Shown piece by piece: positions 16,213 to 24,206 of a stretch of DNA of 64,000 bases. Both the position numbers and the translations under genes were made by a program. Where the stretch lies: assembly GCF_014268445.2 (NCBI RefSeq), contig NZ_CP077089.1, positions 3,465,501 through 3,529,500 on the forward strand, written 5' to 3'. Numbering within the stretch: position 1 is the stretch's first letter; every line of letters begins with the position of its first letter. The notes beneath the pieces are model-generated. The model was not told the origin of the DNA, made no database searches, and saw only the letters and a program-made list of their open reading frames with translations. The DNA comes from Pseudomonas tensinigenes (GTDB lineage: Bacteria > Pseudomonadota > Gammaproteobacteria > Pseudomonadales > Pseudomonadaceae).

Positions 16213-17334
16213 TTACAACGCAAACGTAGTCCCACGGGTATTCACAAACAGTGAATAGATCGAGTGACTGCTGGCCATGAACAACCGATTACCTTCGCGT
16301 CCCCCGAAGCACAAATTCGGGCAGCGCTCTGGCAGCGAAATGTGCCCGATGGCCTTGCCCTGCGGATTGAAAACGCGCACGCCGTCGAGTTTTTCCAGGT
16401 CGGCCTTGGGGTCACCATTACCGCCCCAGCCACACCACAGGTTGCCCGCTTCGTCGCACTTGATGCCGTCGATCGCGGCATAGTCCAGCCCTTCGATGTG
16501 CTTGCGGCGTTCGCCGAGTGTGCCGTCGTCCTTCACCGCAATCGCCCAGATCAGGCGATTGGGTTTGGCGCGACCTTCAACGACGTACAGTATTTTCTCA
16601 TCGGGAGAAAAGCACAGACCGTTGGGGCCGTTCAGATCGTCGATGACCCGCGTGACCTTTTTGCTCTCGCCGTCGATGCGGTACACGGCGTGGGGTTGGC
16701 TCGGGGTGATTTTGTGGCCCTCGTAGTTATTGCTGGTCTGGAAGGGCGGGTCGGTGAACCAGATCGATCCGTCACTTTTGCAGACGATGTCGTTGGGCGA
16801 GTTGAAGGGTTTGCCGTCGAAGCTGTCGGCCAGCACGGTGATCGTGCCATTGGCTTCGGTGCGCGTGACGCGCCGGCCTTCGCTGGTGGTGGTGGAGCCT
16901 TCGCAGACGATCAGCCGCCCTTGGCGATCCCGGCACATGCCGTTGGAAAAGTTCGAGTGTTCGCGGTACACGCTGAAGGTATCGGTGATTTCGTCCCAGC
17001 GCATGATGCGATTGTTGGGGATGTCGCTGACCAGCAAATAGCGGCCATCACCGACCCAGACCGGTCCTTCGGCCCAGCGCATGCCGGTGGCAAGTTTTTC
17101 AACACTGGCGTTGAAAACACGTAGTTCGAGGAAGCTGTCGTCGAGGATATGAATCAGCGGATCTGGGTAGCGCTGACTCAAGGGTTCGGCGGCCTCGGCG
17201 ATCCGCGTCAGTGCGGTGCTGCCGACGGTGGCGAGCGTGGCGGAAACAGCGAGGGATTTTTTCAGGAAGCTGCGGCGGGTATTGCCTTGCGCTCGGTCAG
17301 GGCTTTCAGGTCGAGCGGACAGGGATGAGTCCAT
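16213..17334 (-). CDS. SMP-30/gluconolactonase-family lactonase with Tat signal
   Basis: The 373-residue protein has a twin-arginine signal (TRRSFLKKSLAVSATLA, cleavage near AEA), so it should be exported folded to the periplasm. The six-bladed propeller motifs are visible: metal ligand E in WAEGPVW, then NGMCRD, NSPNDIV, the ligand N in NGLCFSPDEK and ligand D in AIDGIKCDEAGNLW. Family members hydrolyse sugar lactones such as gluconolactone with a divalent metal. It lies 123 bp downstream of the split transketolase genes on the same strand. It therefore probably serves the same sugar or sugar-acid pathway, by opening a lactone made in the periplasm. The actual lactone is unknown. Confidence 0.88.
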   Translation of the reverse strand: MDSSLSARPESPDRAQGNTRRSFLKKSLAVSATLATVGSTALTRIAEAAEPLSQRYPDPLIHILDDSFLELRVFNASVEKLATGMRWAEGPVWVGDGRYLLVSDIPNNRIMRWDEITDTFSVYREHSNFSNGMCRDRQGRLIVCEGSTTTSEGRRVTRTEANGTITVLADSFDGKPFNSPNDIVCKSDGSIWFTDPPFQTSNNYEGHKITPSQPHAVYRIDGESKKVTRVIDDLNGPNGLCFSPDEKILYVVEGRAKPNRLIWAIAVKDDGTLGERRKHIEGLDYAAIDGIKCDEAGNLWCGWGGNGDPKADLEKLDGVRVFNPQGKAIGHISLPERCPNLCFGGREGNRLFMASSHSIYSLFVNTRGTTFAL

Positions 17335-17428
17335 GTAGCGATCTCCGTGGTTTTATTTTTTTTCGGGGAGATGTAGTAATACCTTGTGATAGGACATCGT
17401 ACAAGTTGTTCGTTGTCCGCGAGTTGTA

Positions 17429-17450
17429 GGGCGCTTGTCCATAAGCGCCC
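17429..17450. terminator. Stem-loop after transketolase genes
   Basis: GGGCGCTT-GTCCAT-AAGCGCCC lies directly after the stop of the transketolase C-subunit gene. The 8-bp GC-rich stem has no U-tract, so it is a partial terminator or processing signal before the lactonase gene. Confidence 0.45.
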
Positions 17451-17457
17451 TGATCGG

Positions 17458-18486
17458 TCAGCGGTCCAGCCAGAGCTTGATCTGCGCGCAGACGGCCTGG
17501 GTAGAAATGCCGTAACGATCATGCAGTGTCGGCAAAGCACCCGCGTCCAGAAACGCGTCCGGCAAGGCGATCTGCCTGAACGCTGGCGTGACCCCGTTAC
17601 GCAGCAGCACACCAGCGACGGCCTCACCGAGACCACCAATAATCGAGCTGTTTTCTGCGGTGACCACCAAACGACCTGATTTGCGTGCTTCGGCAAGAAT
17701 GGCTTGCTCATCCAGCGGCTTTATCGTCGGTACGTGCAGTACGGCGACATCCACGCCATCGGCTTGCAGTTCCTTGGCGGCTTCCAGTGCACGCATGGTC
17801 ATCAGGCCGGTGGAGATGATCAGCACATCGTTACCGGTGCGCAGGGTTTTGGCTTTGCCGATCTCGAACTGATAGCCGTACTCGTCGAGCACCAGCGGTA
17901 CGTTGCCGCGCAGCAAACGCATGTACACAGGCCCTTGATGCGCGGCGATCGCTGGTACGGCCTGTTCGATTTCCAGGGCATCGCAGGGGTCGACAATCAT
18001 CAGGTTGGGCATGGCACGGAAGATGGCCAGGTCATCGGTGGCCTGGTGGCTGGGGCCGTATCCGGTGGTGAGACCGGGCAGGCCGCAGACGATTTTGACG
18101 TTGAGGTTTTCCTCGGCGATGGCCATGCAGATGAAGTCATAGGCACGCCGCGAAGCAAACACCGCATAGGTCGTGGCAAAGGGGACGAAGCCTTCACGGG
18201 CCATGCCCGCGGCTGCACTCATCAGCAGTTGTTCGGCCATGCCCATTTGATAGAACCGGTCCGGGTGGGCCTTGGCGAAGATGTGCAGGTCGGTGTATTT
18301 GGACAGGTCGGCGGACAGGCCGACGATGTCCTGGCGTTGATCAGCCAGCGCCGCCAGCGCATGACCGAAAGGCGCGGCTTTGGTGGCTTGGCCCTCAGAA
18401 GCGATGGACGCGATCATCGCCGACGTGGTCAGGCGTTTCTTGCTCGGCTCGGCAGTCGGCATGGGTGTTTTGACGGCGTTGTTCAT
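17458..18486 (-). CDS. Transketolase, C-terminal subunit
   Basis: The 342-residue protein covers the pyrimidine-binding and C-terminal domains of transketolase. It shows GMAEQLLMSAAAGMA (with the TPP-activating glutamate), FATTYAVFASRRAYDF, the HQATDDLA segment and a C-terminal domain with STGLMTMRALEAAKEL. It overlaps the N-subunit gene by four bases (ATGA), so the two halves are made together, as in split transketolases. Compared with fused TktA, these pairs often act on unusual ketose substrates. N-terminal residues 1-35 are a low-homology extension. Confidence 0.9.
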   Translation of the reverse strand: MNNAVKTPMPTAEPSKKRLTTSAMIASIASEGQATKAAPFGHALAALADQRQDIVGLSADLSKYTDLHIFAKAHPDRFYQMGMAEQLLMSAAAGMAREGFVPFATTYAVFASRRAYDFICMAIAEENLNVKIVCGLPGLTTGYGPSHQATDDLAIFRAMPNLMIVDPCDALEIEQAVPAIAAHQGPVYMRLLRGNVPLVLDEYGYQFEIGKAKTLRTGNDVLIISTGLMTMRALEAAKELQADGVDVAVLHVPTIKPLDEQAILAEARKSGRLVVTAENSSIIGGLGEAVAGVLLRNGVTPAFRQIALPDAFLDAGALPTLHDRYGISTQAVCAQIKLWLDR

Positions 18487-19331
18487 TGGTTTTTTCCTTC
18501 TTCAAGATTGCGCAGCGCCAGGTCCCATTCGTGCTCTTCCACACGGATGAAGTGGGTTTTCTCGCGGGTTTCCAGGAAGGGCACGCCTTTGCCCATTTTG
18601 GTGTCGCAGATGATCACTCTTGGTTGGCTGCCAGAATGATTGCGCGCGGCATCGAATGCGCTGACCAGCGCCTCCAGATCATTGCCGTCGACGCGCTGGG
18701 TGAACCAGCCAAACGCCTGCCAGCGATCGACGATGGGTTCGAACGAAAGGATTTCACTGGAGTGACCGTCAGCTTGCTGGTTGTTGACGTCGACGATGGC
18801 GATCAGGTTGTCGAGCTTCCAGTGCGAAGCCGACATCACCGCTTCCCAGGTCGAGCCTTCGTTCAACTCGCCATCGGACAGCAGGTTGTAGACGAAGGAG
18901 GGCGAATCTTTGCGCTTGAGGCCCAGGCAGGCACCGACAGCGATGCCCAGCCCCTGACCCAACGAGCCGCCGGTGATTTCCATGCCCGGGGTGTAGGCGG
19001 CCATGCCCGACATCGGCAGGCGACTGTCGTCCGAGCCGTAGGTTTCCAGCTCTTCGAGCGGGATGATCTCGGCTTCGATCAGCGCTGCGTACAGCGCAAT
19101 GGCGTAGTGACCGATGGAGAGGTAGAAGCGATCGCGCTGCTCCCATTCAGGGTCTGCGGGGCGATGATTCATCGCATGAAAGTAAGACACCGCCAGCAGA
19201 TCGGCAGCGCCGAGAGCCTGGCCGACGTAGCCCTGACCCTGGACCTGGCCCATGCGCAACGCATGGCGGCGAATGTTGTGCGCGCGCTCTGTCAGGCTCA
19301 GGGATGCAGCGTGTGAAAGATTAGTCGTCAT
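18483..19331 (-). CDS. Transketolase, N-terminal (TPP-binding) subunit
   Basis: The 282-residue protein carries the thiamine-diphosphate and metal site, SDGELNEGSTWEA followed by IVDVNNQQADG (usual GDG...NN, here SDG). It also has the GSLGQGLGIAVG loop and the phosphate-site start GQVQGQGYVG. It is translationally coupled to the C-subunit through an ATGA overlap and lies 17 bp after the MFS permease gene. The enzyme should transfer two-carbon units between a ketose and an aldose. In this cluster the substrate is probably a sugar produced by the neighbouring dehydrogenase. Confidence 0.9.
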   Translation of the reverse strand: MTTNLSHAASLSLTERAHNIRRHALRMGQVQGQGYVGQALGAADLLAVSYFHAMNHRPADPEWEQRDRFYLSIGHYAIALYAALIEAEIIPLEELETYGSDDSRLPMSGMAAYTPGMEITGGSLGQGLGIAVGACLGLKRKDSPSFVYNLLSDGELNEGSTWEAVMSASHWKLDNLIAIVDVNNQQADGHSSEILSFEPIVDRWQAFGWFTQRVDGNDLEALVSAFDAARNHSGSQPRVIICDTKMGKGVPFLETREKTHFIRVEEHEWDLALRNLEEGKNQ

Positions 19332-19348
19332 GATGAAACTCCATTAAC

Positions 19349-20647
19349 TCAACGATTGACCAGGGCGGCGGGAATGCGCAGGACCAGACTGGCGCCGAGG
19401 AACAGCACCCCCGTAATCAGGTACATGCCGATGGCGCTGGAGCCGGTCAGGGTGGTGATCCAGCCGATCAGATAAGGCGAGCAAAACCCGGCGAGATTGG
19501 CGAAGCTGTTGACCGCAGCGATGCCGGCGGCGGCAGACACCCCACCGAGCAGCGTGGTGGGCAGCATCCAGAACAGCGACGTTGCGGACAAAATGCCGGA
19601 AGCGGCCAGGCACAGACTGAGGATCGACAGCGTTGAGTTGCCGCCCATCATCGCCGCTAGGCTTAAACCGATCGCACCGGCAATCATCGGCACGATGAGG
19701 TGCCAGCGGCGCTCGCGATGTTTGTCACCACTGCGGCCCACCAACAACATCGCGACGATGGCGCACAGGTAGGGCAGGCTGGTCATAAAACCGATGTGCA
19801 GCGGGTCGGAAACCCCCGCATTGCGCACCAGTGTGGGCAGCCAGAAGGTGATAGCGTACTGGCCCATCACCACGCAGAAGTAGATGGCCGCCAGCAGCCA
19901 CAGACGGCGATCGCGAATGAATTCGCCAACCGAGGCGTGGGTGACTTTTTGCTGGTCGTCTTCGGCCAGTTCGCGAGTGATCAGGGCTTTTTCTTCGTCA
20001 TTCAGCCAAGTGGCCTGATGCACGCCGTCTTTCAGATAGCTCAGCACCAGCAGCCCGACGATGACGGTCGGTACCGCCTCCAGAACGAACATCCACTGCC
20101 AGCCGGCCCAACCGTGCACGCCGGCGAAGTGGTTCATGATCCAGCCGGAAAGCGGACCACCGACCATGCCTGACAGCGGAATGGCGATGAACCACAGCAC
20201 CGTCATGCGTGCCCGACGGTAGGACGGAAACCAGTAGGTGAGGTAGAGCAACAGGCCCGGCGCCAGACCGGCTTCGGCAATCCCCAGCAGAAAGCGCAAC
20301 GCATAGAATTGCCACGCGGTTTCGACGAAGGCGAACAGCGCCGAAACGATGCCCCAAGTGATCATGATCCGCGCGATCCACACGCGCGCACCGACCTTGT
20401 GCAGAATGATGTTGCTGGGCACTTCGCAGAGGAAATAGCCGATGAAGAACACGCCGGCGCCCAGTCCGTAGACCGTTTCGCTGAGGGCCAGATCGTTCAT
20501 CATTTGCAGCTTGGCGAAGCCGACGTTGACCCGATCCAGATAGGCGCACAAATAGCACAGCATCAAGAAAGGCATCAGGCGCCAGGCCGTTTTGCGATAG
20601 GCAGAGGAGCGCACGGTCGAAACCGCTTCGAGCGACAGGGTAGTCAT
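19349..20647 (-). CDS. MFS permease, anion:cation symporter (sugar-acid/phthalate) family
   Basis: The 432-residue protein starts at ATG 20647 (MTTLSLEAVS). A longer frame from 20704 adds 19 residues without a ribosome site. Twelve membrane helices are recognisable. The hallmark LMLCYLCAYLDRVNVGFAKLQM in helix 1 is typical of the ACS family, which takes up galactonate, glucarate, tartrate or phthalate with protons. It is located between the SDR dehydrogenase and the transketolase, all on one strand. It is therefore probably the importer for the pathway substrate or its lactone-derived acid. Confidence 0.9.
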   Translation of the reverse strand: MTTLSLEAVSTVRSSAYRKTAWRLMPFLMLCYLCAYLDRVNVGFAKLQMMNDLALSETVYGLGAGVFFIGYFLCEVPSNIILHKVGARVWIARIMITWGIVSALFAFVETAWQFYALRFLLGIAEAGLAPGLLLYLTYWFPSYRRARMTVLWFIAIPLSGMVGGPLSGWIMNHFAGVHGWAGWQWMFVLEAVPTVIVGLLVLSYLKDGVHQATWLNDEEKALITRELAEDDQQKVTHASVGEFIRDRRLWLLAAIYFCVVMGQYAITFWLPTLVRNAGVSDPLHIGFMTSLPYLCAIVAMLLVGRSGDKHRERRWHLIVPMIAGAIGLSLAAMMGGNSTLSILSLCLAASGILSATSLFWMLPTTLLGGVSAAAGIAAVNSFANLAGFCSPYLIGWITTLTGSSAIGMYLITGVLFLGASLVLRIPAALVNR

Positions 20648-20747
20648 GATGGTCTGATCTCTTGTTTTTATTGACCGCCAGGCCATCAGGCCCGGCTGCA
20701 TCATCGATCCAGAACCGCACGGGCCGCACAGGCCCGCCCAGAAGTAC

Positions 20748-21497
20748 TCAGTGAATCAGCATGCCGCCGTTCACATCCAAGGTGATGCCAGTCAGATAAG
20801 AGGATAAGTCGCTGGCGAGAAACAGCGCAGCGTTGGCGACGTCCTGCGCCTCACCCAGGCGACCCAGCGGAATGCCGTCGATGATTGCGTGACGGCGCTC
20901 GTCCTGCATCAGGCCGCCGGTGATGTCGGTGTGGATCAGGCCCGGCGCGATGGAGTTGACGCGAATGTTGTCGGGGCCCAGCTCCCGTGCCATGGCTTTG
21001 CCCAGACCCAGCACACCGGCCTTGGCCGCGCTGTAATGCGGGCCGCCGAAAATGCCGCCACCGCGTTGCGCAGACACCGACGACATGCAGACGATGCTGC
21101 CGCTGGCCTGCTGACGCATAAGCGGAATCACCGCTTGGGACATGAGCAGGGTGCCACGCAGGCTGACGTCCAGCACCTTGTCGTAGTCCGAGGGACGAAT
21201 GTCGAGGGTTTTGAGTGGCTGGGTGATGCCAGCGTTGTTGACGAGGATATCAATGCGCCCGAAGTGCTCGATGATGGTGGCGACGGCTTGCTGAACCTGC
21301 GCCTCGTCCGCGACGTTAGCCGCCAGTCCCAGGTGACCTTCGCCCAACGACGCGGCGGCGTCGCGTGCTGCGGAGGCATCCAGATCGAGAATGACGACAC
21401 GAGCGCCTTGTTGTGCGAACGTCGTCGCTGTAGCGCGGCCGATGCCACGGGCAGATGCGGCACCGGTGATGATTGCGACTTTGCCTTGGAGAAGCAT
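20748..21497 (-). CDS. SDR-family NAD(P)-dependent oxidoreductase
   Basis: The 249-residue classical short-chain dehydrogenase shows cofactor motif TGAASARGIG (near residue 11), D-L-D after strand 2 (NAD preference), NNAG (about 86-89), catalytic S in CMSSVSA, and Y-x-x-x-K in HYSAAKAG. It is FabG-like in length but belongs to a sugar-type catabolic cluster, so a polyol or sugar-alcohol dehydrogenase is the better guess. It is the first gene of the leftward operon and starts 198 bp from the divergent LysR gene, with a perfect palindrome in between. Confidence 0.88.
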   Translation of the reverse strand: MLLQGKVAIITGAASARGIGRATATTFAQQGARVVILDLDASAARDAAASLGEGHLGLAANVADEAQVQQAVATIIEHFGRIDILVNNAGITQPLKTLDIRPSDYDKVLDVSLRGTLLMSQAVIPLMRQQASGSIVCMSSVSAQRGGGIFGGPHYSAAKAGVLGLGKAMARELGPDNIRVNSIAPGLIHTDITGGLMQDERRHAIIDGIPLGRLGEAQDVANAALFLASDLSSYLTGITLDVNGGMLIH

Positions 21498-21599
21498 GGA
21501 GGTGTTCCTCTAATTGTTTTTATGGGTTCGGTCCGCAAAGAACCGATGACTCAGCTTGTCCTCCAGACCGGCCCTGAGCAATAACGCAAACCTCACTGG

Positions 21600-21620
21600 G
21601 TGCTGAAAAAAATTCAGCAC
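21600..21620. promoter_or_regulatory. Perfect palindrome, likely LysR operator
   Basis: GTGCTGAA-AAAAA-TTCAGCAC is an exact 8-5-8 inverted repeat that includes the LysR-type T-N11-A pattern (TGA-N7-TCA). It lies in the shared 198-bp promoter between the SDR gene and the divergent LysR gene, 75 bp before the LysR start. Confidence 0.7.
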
Positions 21621-21695
21621 TCGCCAGCGCTGTCTGCCAATGCTTGAATAGCCATAAGCCCGGCCCAAGCCACTTGCAGCGGAAAAACAATCATC

Positions 21696-22610
21696 ATGAG
21701 TTCATCTGGCGATGCACCTGCGACCCTGCCACCCCTGAAAGCCATTCAGGCCTTTGAGCAAACGGCACGCTTCGGCAACGTTGCCCGCGCGGCCGAATTG
21801 CTGGACTTGACCCCGTCAGCGGTCAGTCACCAGTTGGCCAAGCTGGAGGCGATGATCGGGCGTCAGCTATTTCTCAGAACAGCCAGAGGCGTGACATTGA
21901 CGCCGGTGGGCGAGCAATACCTGACTGAAGTGTCCGGCATCCTGCACAGCCTGGCGGTGGCGACAGAGCGTGCCGCCAGCGATGTCAGCCTCGATTGTCT
22001 GCGGTTGCACTCGTCGCCCAGCTTCGGACTGCTGTGGCTGATGCCGCGGCTGGAACAGTTTCGCCAGAGTCATCCCGACATCCAGCTCAATCTGTCGTGT
22101 TCTTACGAATCACTGCATTTCAGTCGCGACAAGATCGATGTCGACATCCGTCACGGCATGCCCAATTGGCCAAGTTTCGAAGTCCGTACGGTGCGCAATG
22201 AAAAAATTGCCGTGCTGGCGTCGCCGAAACTGCTGCAGCAACGCCCGATCCGCACAGTCGCGGATCTGCTCGACTGCAATCTGATCCTGTCGGAAGCGAC
22301 GCTGATCAAGTGGCCGCAGCTGTTTGCTCAACATGGCCTGTCGCGTCCTGAAAAACCCTATTCACTCAGCTTTGACCGCTCCTACATGACATTGGAGGCG
22401 GCCAGCCACGGTCTTGGGTTCGCCTTGGAAAGCACGCTGCTTGCGCAGGATTATCTGGCGCGCGGCGCGTTAGTCGAAGTGACGCCAGGCTTGAGTGCCC
22501 CGATCACCGCACACCACCTGGTGTTCCCGAGAGCGCACGCCGGTTTTCCGCGGGTCAGGCGATTTCTGGAGTGGATGCAGAATGAGCTGGGGCACGACTT
22601 CAACTACTGA
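21696..22610 (+). CDS. LysR-family regulator (GcvA-like) of the transketolase/SDR cluster
   Basis: The 304-residue protein has an N-terminal HTH (about 12-70) reading KAIQAFEQTARFGNVARAAE and LTPSAVSHQLAKLEAMIG, the GcvA-like branch signature. The effector domain shows SSPSFGLLWLMPRLEQF and VDVDIRHG-type segments. It is divergent from the five-gene sugar-type cluster and is very likely its regulator, through the palindrome at 21600-21620. It is not preceded by a strong ribosome site. Confidence 0.9.
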   Translation: MSSSGDAPATLPPLKAIQAFEQTARFGNVARAAELLDLTPSAVSHQLAKLEAMIGRQLFLRTARGVTLTPVGEQYLTEVSGILHSLAVATERAASDVSLDCLRLHSSPSFGLLWLMPRLEQFRQSHPDIQLNLSCSYESLHFSRDKIDVDIRHGMPNWPSFEVRTVRNEKIAVLASPKLLQQRPIRTVADLLDCNLILSEATLIKWPQLFAQHGLSRPEKPYSLSFDRSYMTLEAASHGLGFALESTLLAQDYLARGALVEVTPGLSAPITAHHLVFPRAHAGFPRVRRFLEWMQNELGHDFNY

Positions 22611-22648
22611 CGGTTATGTCATGAAGCCTGTGCCCGAATGTCGGGTAT

Positions 22649-23251
22649 CTACTGATGTATCTCGGTCACGGACATGGTGAACACCAATTTGGATCTGCCC
22701 GCGTTGGAATAGGAGTGAGGCACATCGGTTTTCGCCACTGCCGAACTCCCGGCAGGAATGATCAGCTCTGTTTCCCCGATCATGCATTTCAACGTGCCTT
22801 TCTCTACATGGAACAGTTCAAGCGTGCCTTGAGGGTGCCCCGGTGAAGCGAACGATTCACCTGGATGCATTTCCCAGCGCCATAACTCGATCATGTTCGG
22901 GCCGGACGTTCCTGCAAGAAGTCGCGCGGTGCCTCCAAGGTCACCGGTCCAGAGCGTAGGGATATCCTGGCTTTCGATGATATGGGCAGAGGGTGCCTCG
23001 GTCACATTGACGATGTCGGCAACCGACAGGCCCAGCGCGGCTGCGATTTTGCAAAGAATGCCGATACTGGGATTCGCGGTGCATTTTTCTATTTCGACGA
23101 CCATTCCTTTGCTCACGCCTGAGCGCCGAGAAAGCTCGTCCAGCGTGATTTTCTGTGCCTTGCGGGCTTGTTTGAGTGTCCGCGCAACGGCCAGGCTGAC
23201 GGCTTGAGCATCAGCACCCGGGGTAGTCGACAAGCTGGCATTCATGGTCAT
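22649..23251 (-). CDS. XRE-family HTH regulator with C-terminal cupin domain
   Basis: The 200-residue protein has an N-terminal helix-turn-helix (about 28-78: TLDELSRRSGVSKGMVVEIE, then PSIGILCKIAAALG). A cupin fold follows (about 115-195: HPQGTLELFHVEKGTLKCMIG, GSSAVAKTDVPHSYSNAG). Such XRE-cupin proteins, of the PuuR/SutR type, sense small ligands in the cupin and repress adjacent genes. It is divergent from the B3/B4-domain gene 159 bp away, the likely target. ATG 23251 and 23245 are both usable starts. Confidence 0.88.
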   Translation of the reverse strand: MTMNASLSTTPGADAQAVSLAVARTLKQARKAQKITLDELSRRSGVSKGMVVEIEKCTANPSIGILCKIAAALGLSVADIVNVTEAPSAHIIESQDIPTLWTGDLGGTARLLAGTSGPNMIELWRWEMHPGESFASPGHPQGTLELFHVEKGTLKCMIGETELIIPAGSSAVAKTDVPHSYSNAGRSKLVFTMSVTEIHQ

Positions 23252-23409
23252 TGATCAGGTTCATGAAAAAAAGTGCCGGAATTTTCGGCCCTTAACGATC
23301 GTGGCGTCAATCGACTCAGCCACTGAAGTGGATCATGGCGGTCATTATATTGACTAAATCGGTCATCGATAGATAGCATGAAACACCATTTGAATCCTCG
23401 AGGTTTTTT

Positions 23410-24105
23410 ATGCAGTCCGTACTGCCGTTGATTGATCAAGCCGTTGCAGAACTGGCTCCGGAGTTCCGGGCCCTGAGCATTGTGGTGGAAGCTGCACTAC
23501 TCACCCGTCCTGAAGTTGCTCGGGCCGCCCTGGATCATGCTTGCAAGGCTGTGCAGGCGGGTGGTCCAAGCTGGGGAGACGCTCACCTTGCCGCCTGGGC
23601 CGACGCCTTCAGAAAGTTCGGGGCCAAGCCGCAGCGCACGCCTTGTTCAGCCGAAGCGTTGCGTAAAAGGGTCTTACGTGACGGGACCTTGCCGAGCCTC
23701 GATCCCATCGTCGATCTCTACAACGCCATCAGTATCGAGTACGCCATTCCGGTGGGCGGGGAAAACATAGACGCCTATGCAGGCTCACCGCAGCTTGTTG
23801 TCGCCGATGGCAGCGAGCCGTTTGACACGATGAAAGAGGGCGTTCCTGCTGTCGAGTATCCGGATGCCGGCGAAGTGGTCTGGCGTGATGACAAAGGCGT
23901 GACCTGCCGCCGCTGGAATTGGCGGCAAGGTGTCAGAACCCGCCTCGGTGTCGATGCGCAGAACATGTGGTTCATTCTGGAGAGTTTGCCAGCGATGCCG
24001 CTTGATGCCTTGACTGAAGCCGGGGACAAGCTGATCGCAGGTTTGCAGCAAATGATGCCCGGCGTGCAGATTGAAAGCTCGCTGATTGGCCCTGGGGCCA
24101 ACTAG
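23410..24105 (+). CDS. B3/B4 tRNA-binding-domain protein
   Basis: The 231-residue protein matches the B3/B4 domain of phenylalanyl-tRNA synthetase beta found as a free protein: AWADAFRKFGAKPQRTPCSAEAL, LDPIVDLYNAISIEYAIPVGGEN and D-x-x-N-M-W-F-I-L-E. Stand-alone members are thought to edit or hydrolyse mischarged aminoacyl-tRNA, or to bind amino acids. There is no signal or membrane segment, so it is cytosolic. It is transcribed away from the XRE-cupin regulator. Confidence 0.85.
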   Translation: MQSVLPLIDQAVAELAPEFRALSIVVEAALLTRPEVARAALDHACKAVQAGGPSWGDAHLAAWADAFRKFGAKPQRTPCSAEALRKRVLRDGTLPSLDPIVDLYNAISIEYAIPVGGENIDAYAGSPQLVVADGSEPFDTMKEGVPAVEYPDAGEVVWRDDKGVTCRRWNWRQGVRTRLGVDAQNMWFILESLPAMPLDALTEAGDKLIAGLQQMMPGVQIESSLIGPGAN

Positions 24106-24131
24106 CCGACAGACCACTGAAAAGAGCCTCG

Positions 24132-24169
24132 ATGAAAGAAGGGCGCTCGCCGTGATGCCCTTCTCGAGT
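24132..24169. terminator. Bidirectional stem-loop between convergent genes
   Basis: AGAAGGGC (24137-24144) pairs with GCCCTTCT (24157-24164), with partly pairing outer bases (CTCGA and TCGAG). It sits between the convergent B3/B4 and aminotransferase genes and probably stops both transcripts. Confidence 0.6.
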
Positions 24170-24206
24170 TCAAACGTTCGGAATCTGCTGCGGGCACCAT
24201 TGGGTA

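Noticed and set aside
17374..17415. Possible GntR-type operator (CTTGT ... ACAAG) upstream of the lactonase
   Set aside because: The arms are far apart and the inner bases do not match, so it is too weak to list as a site.
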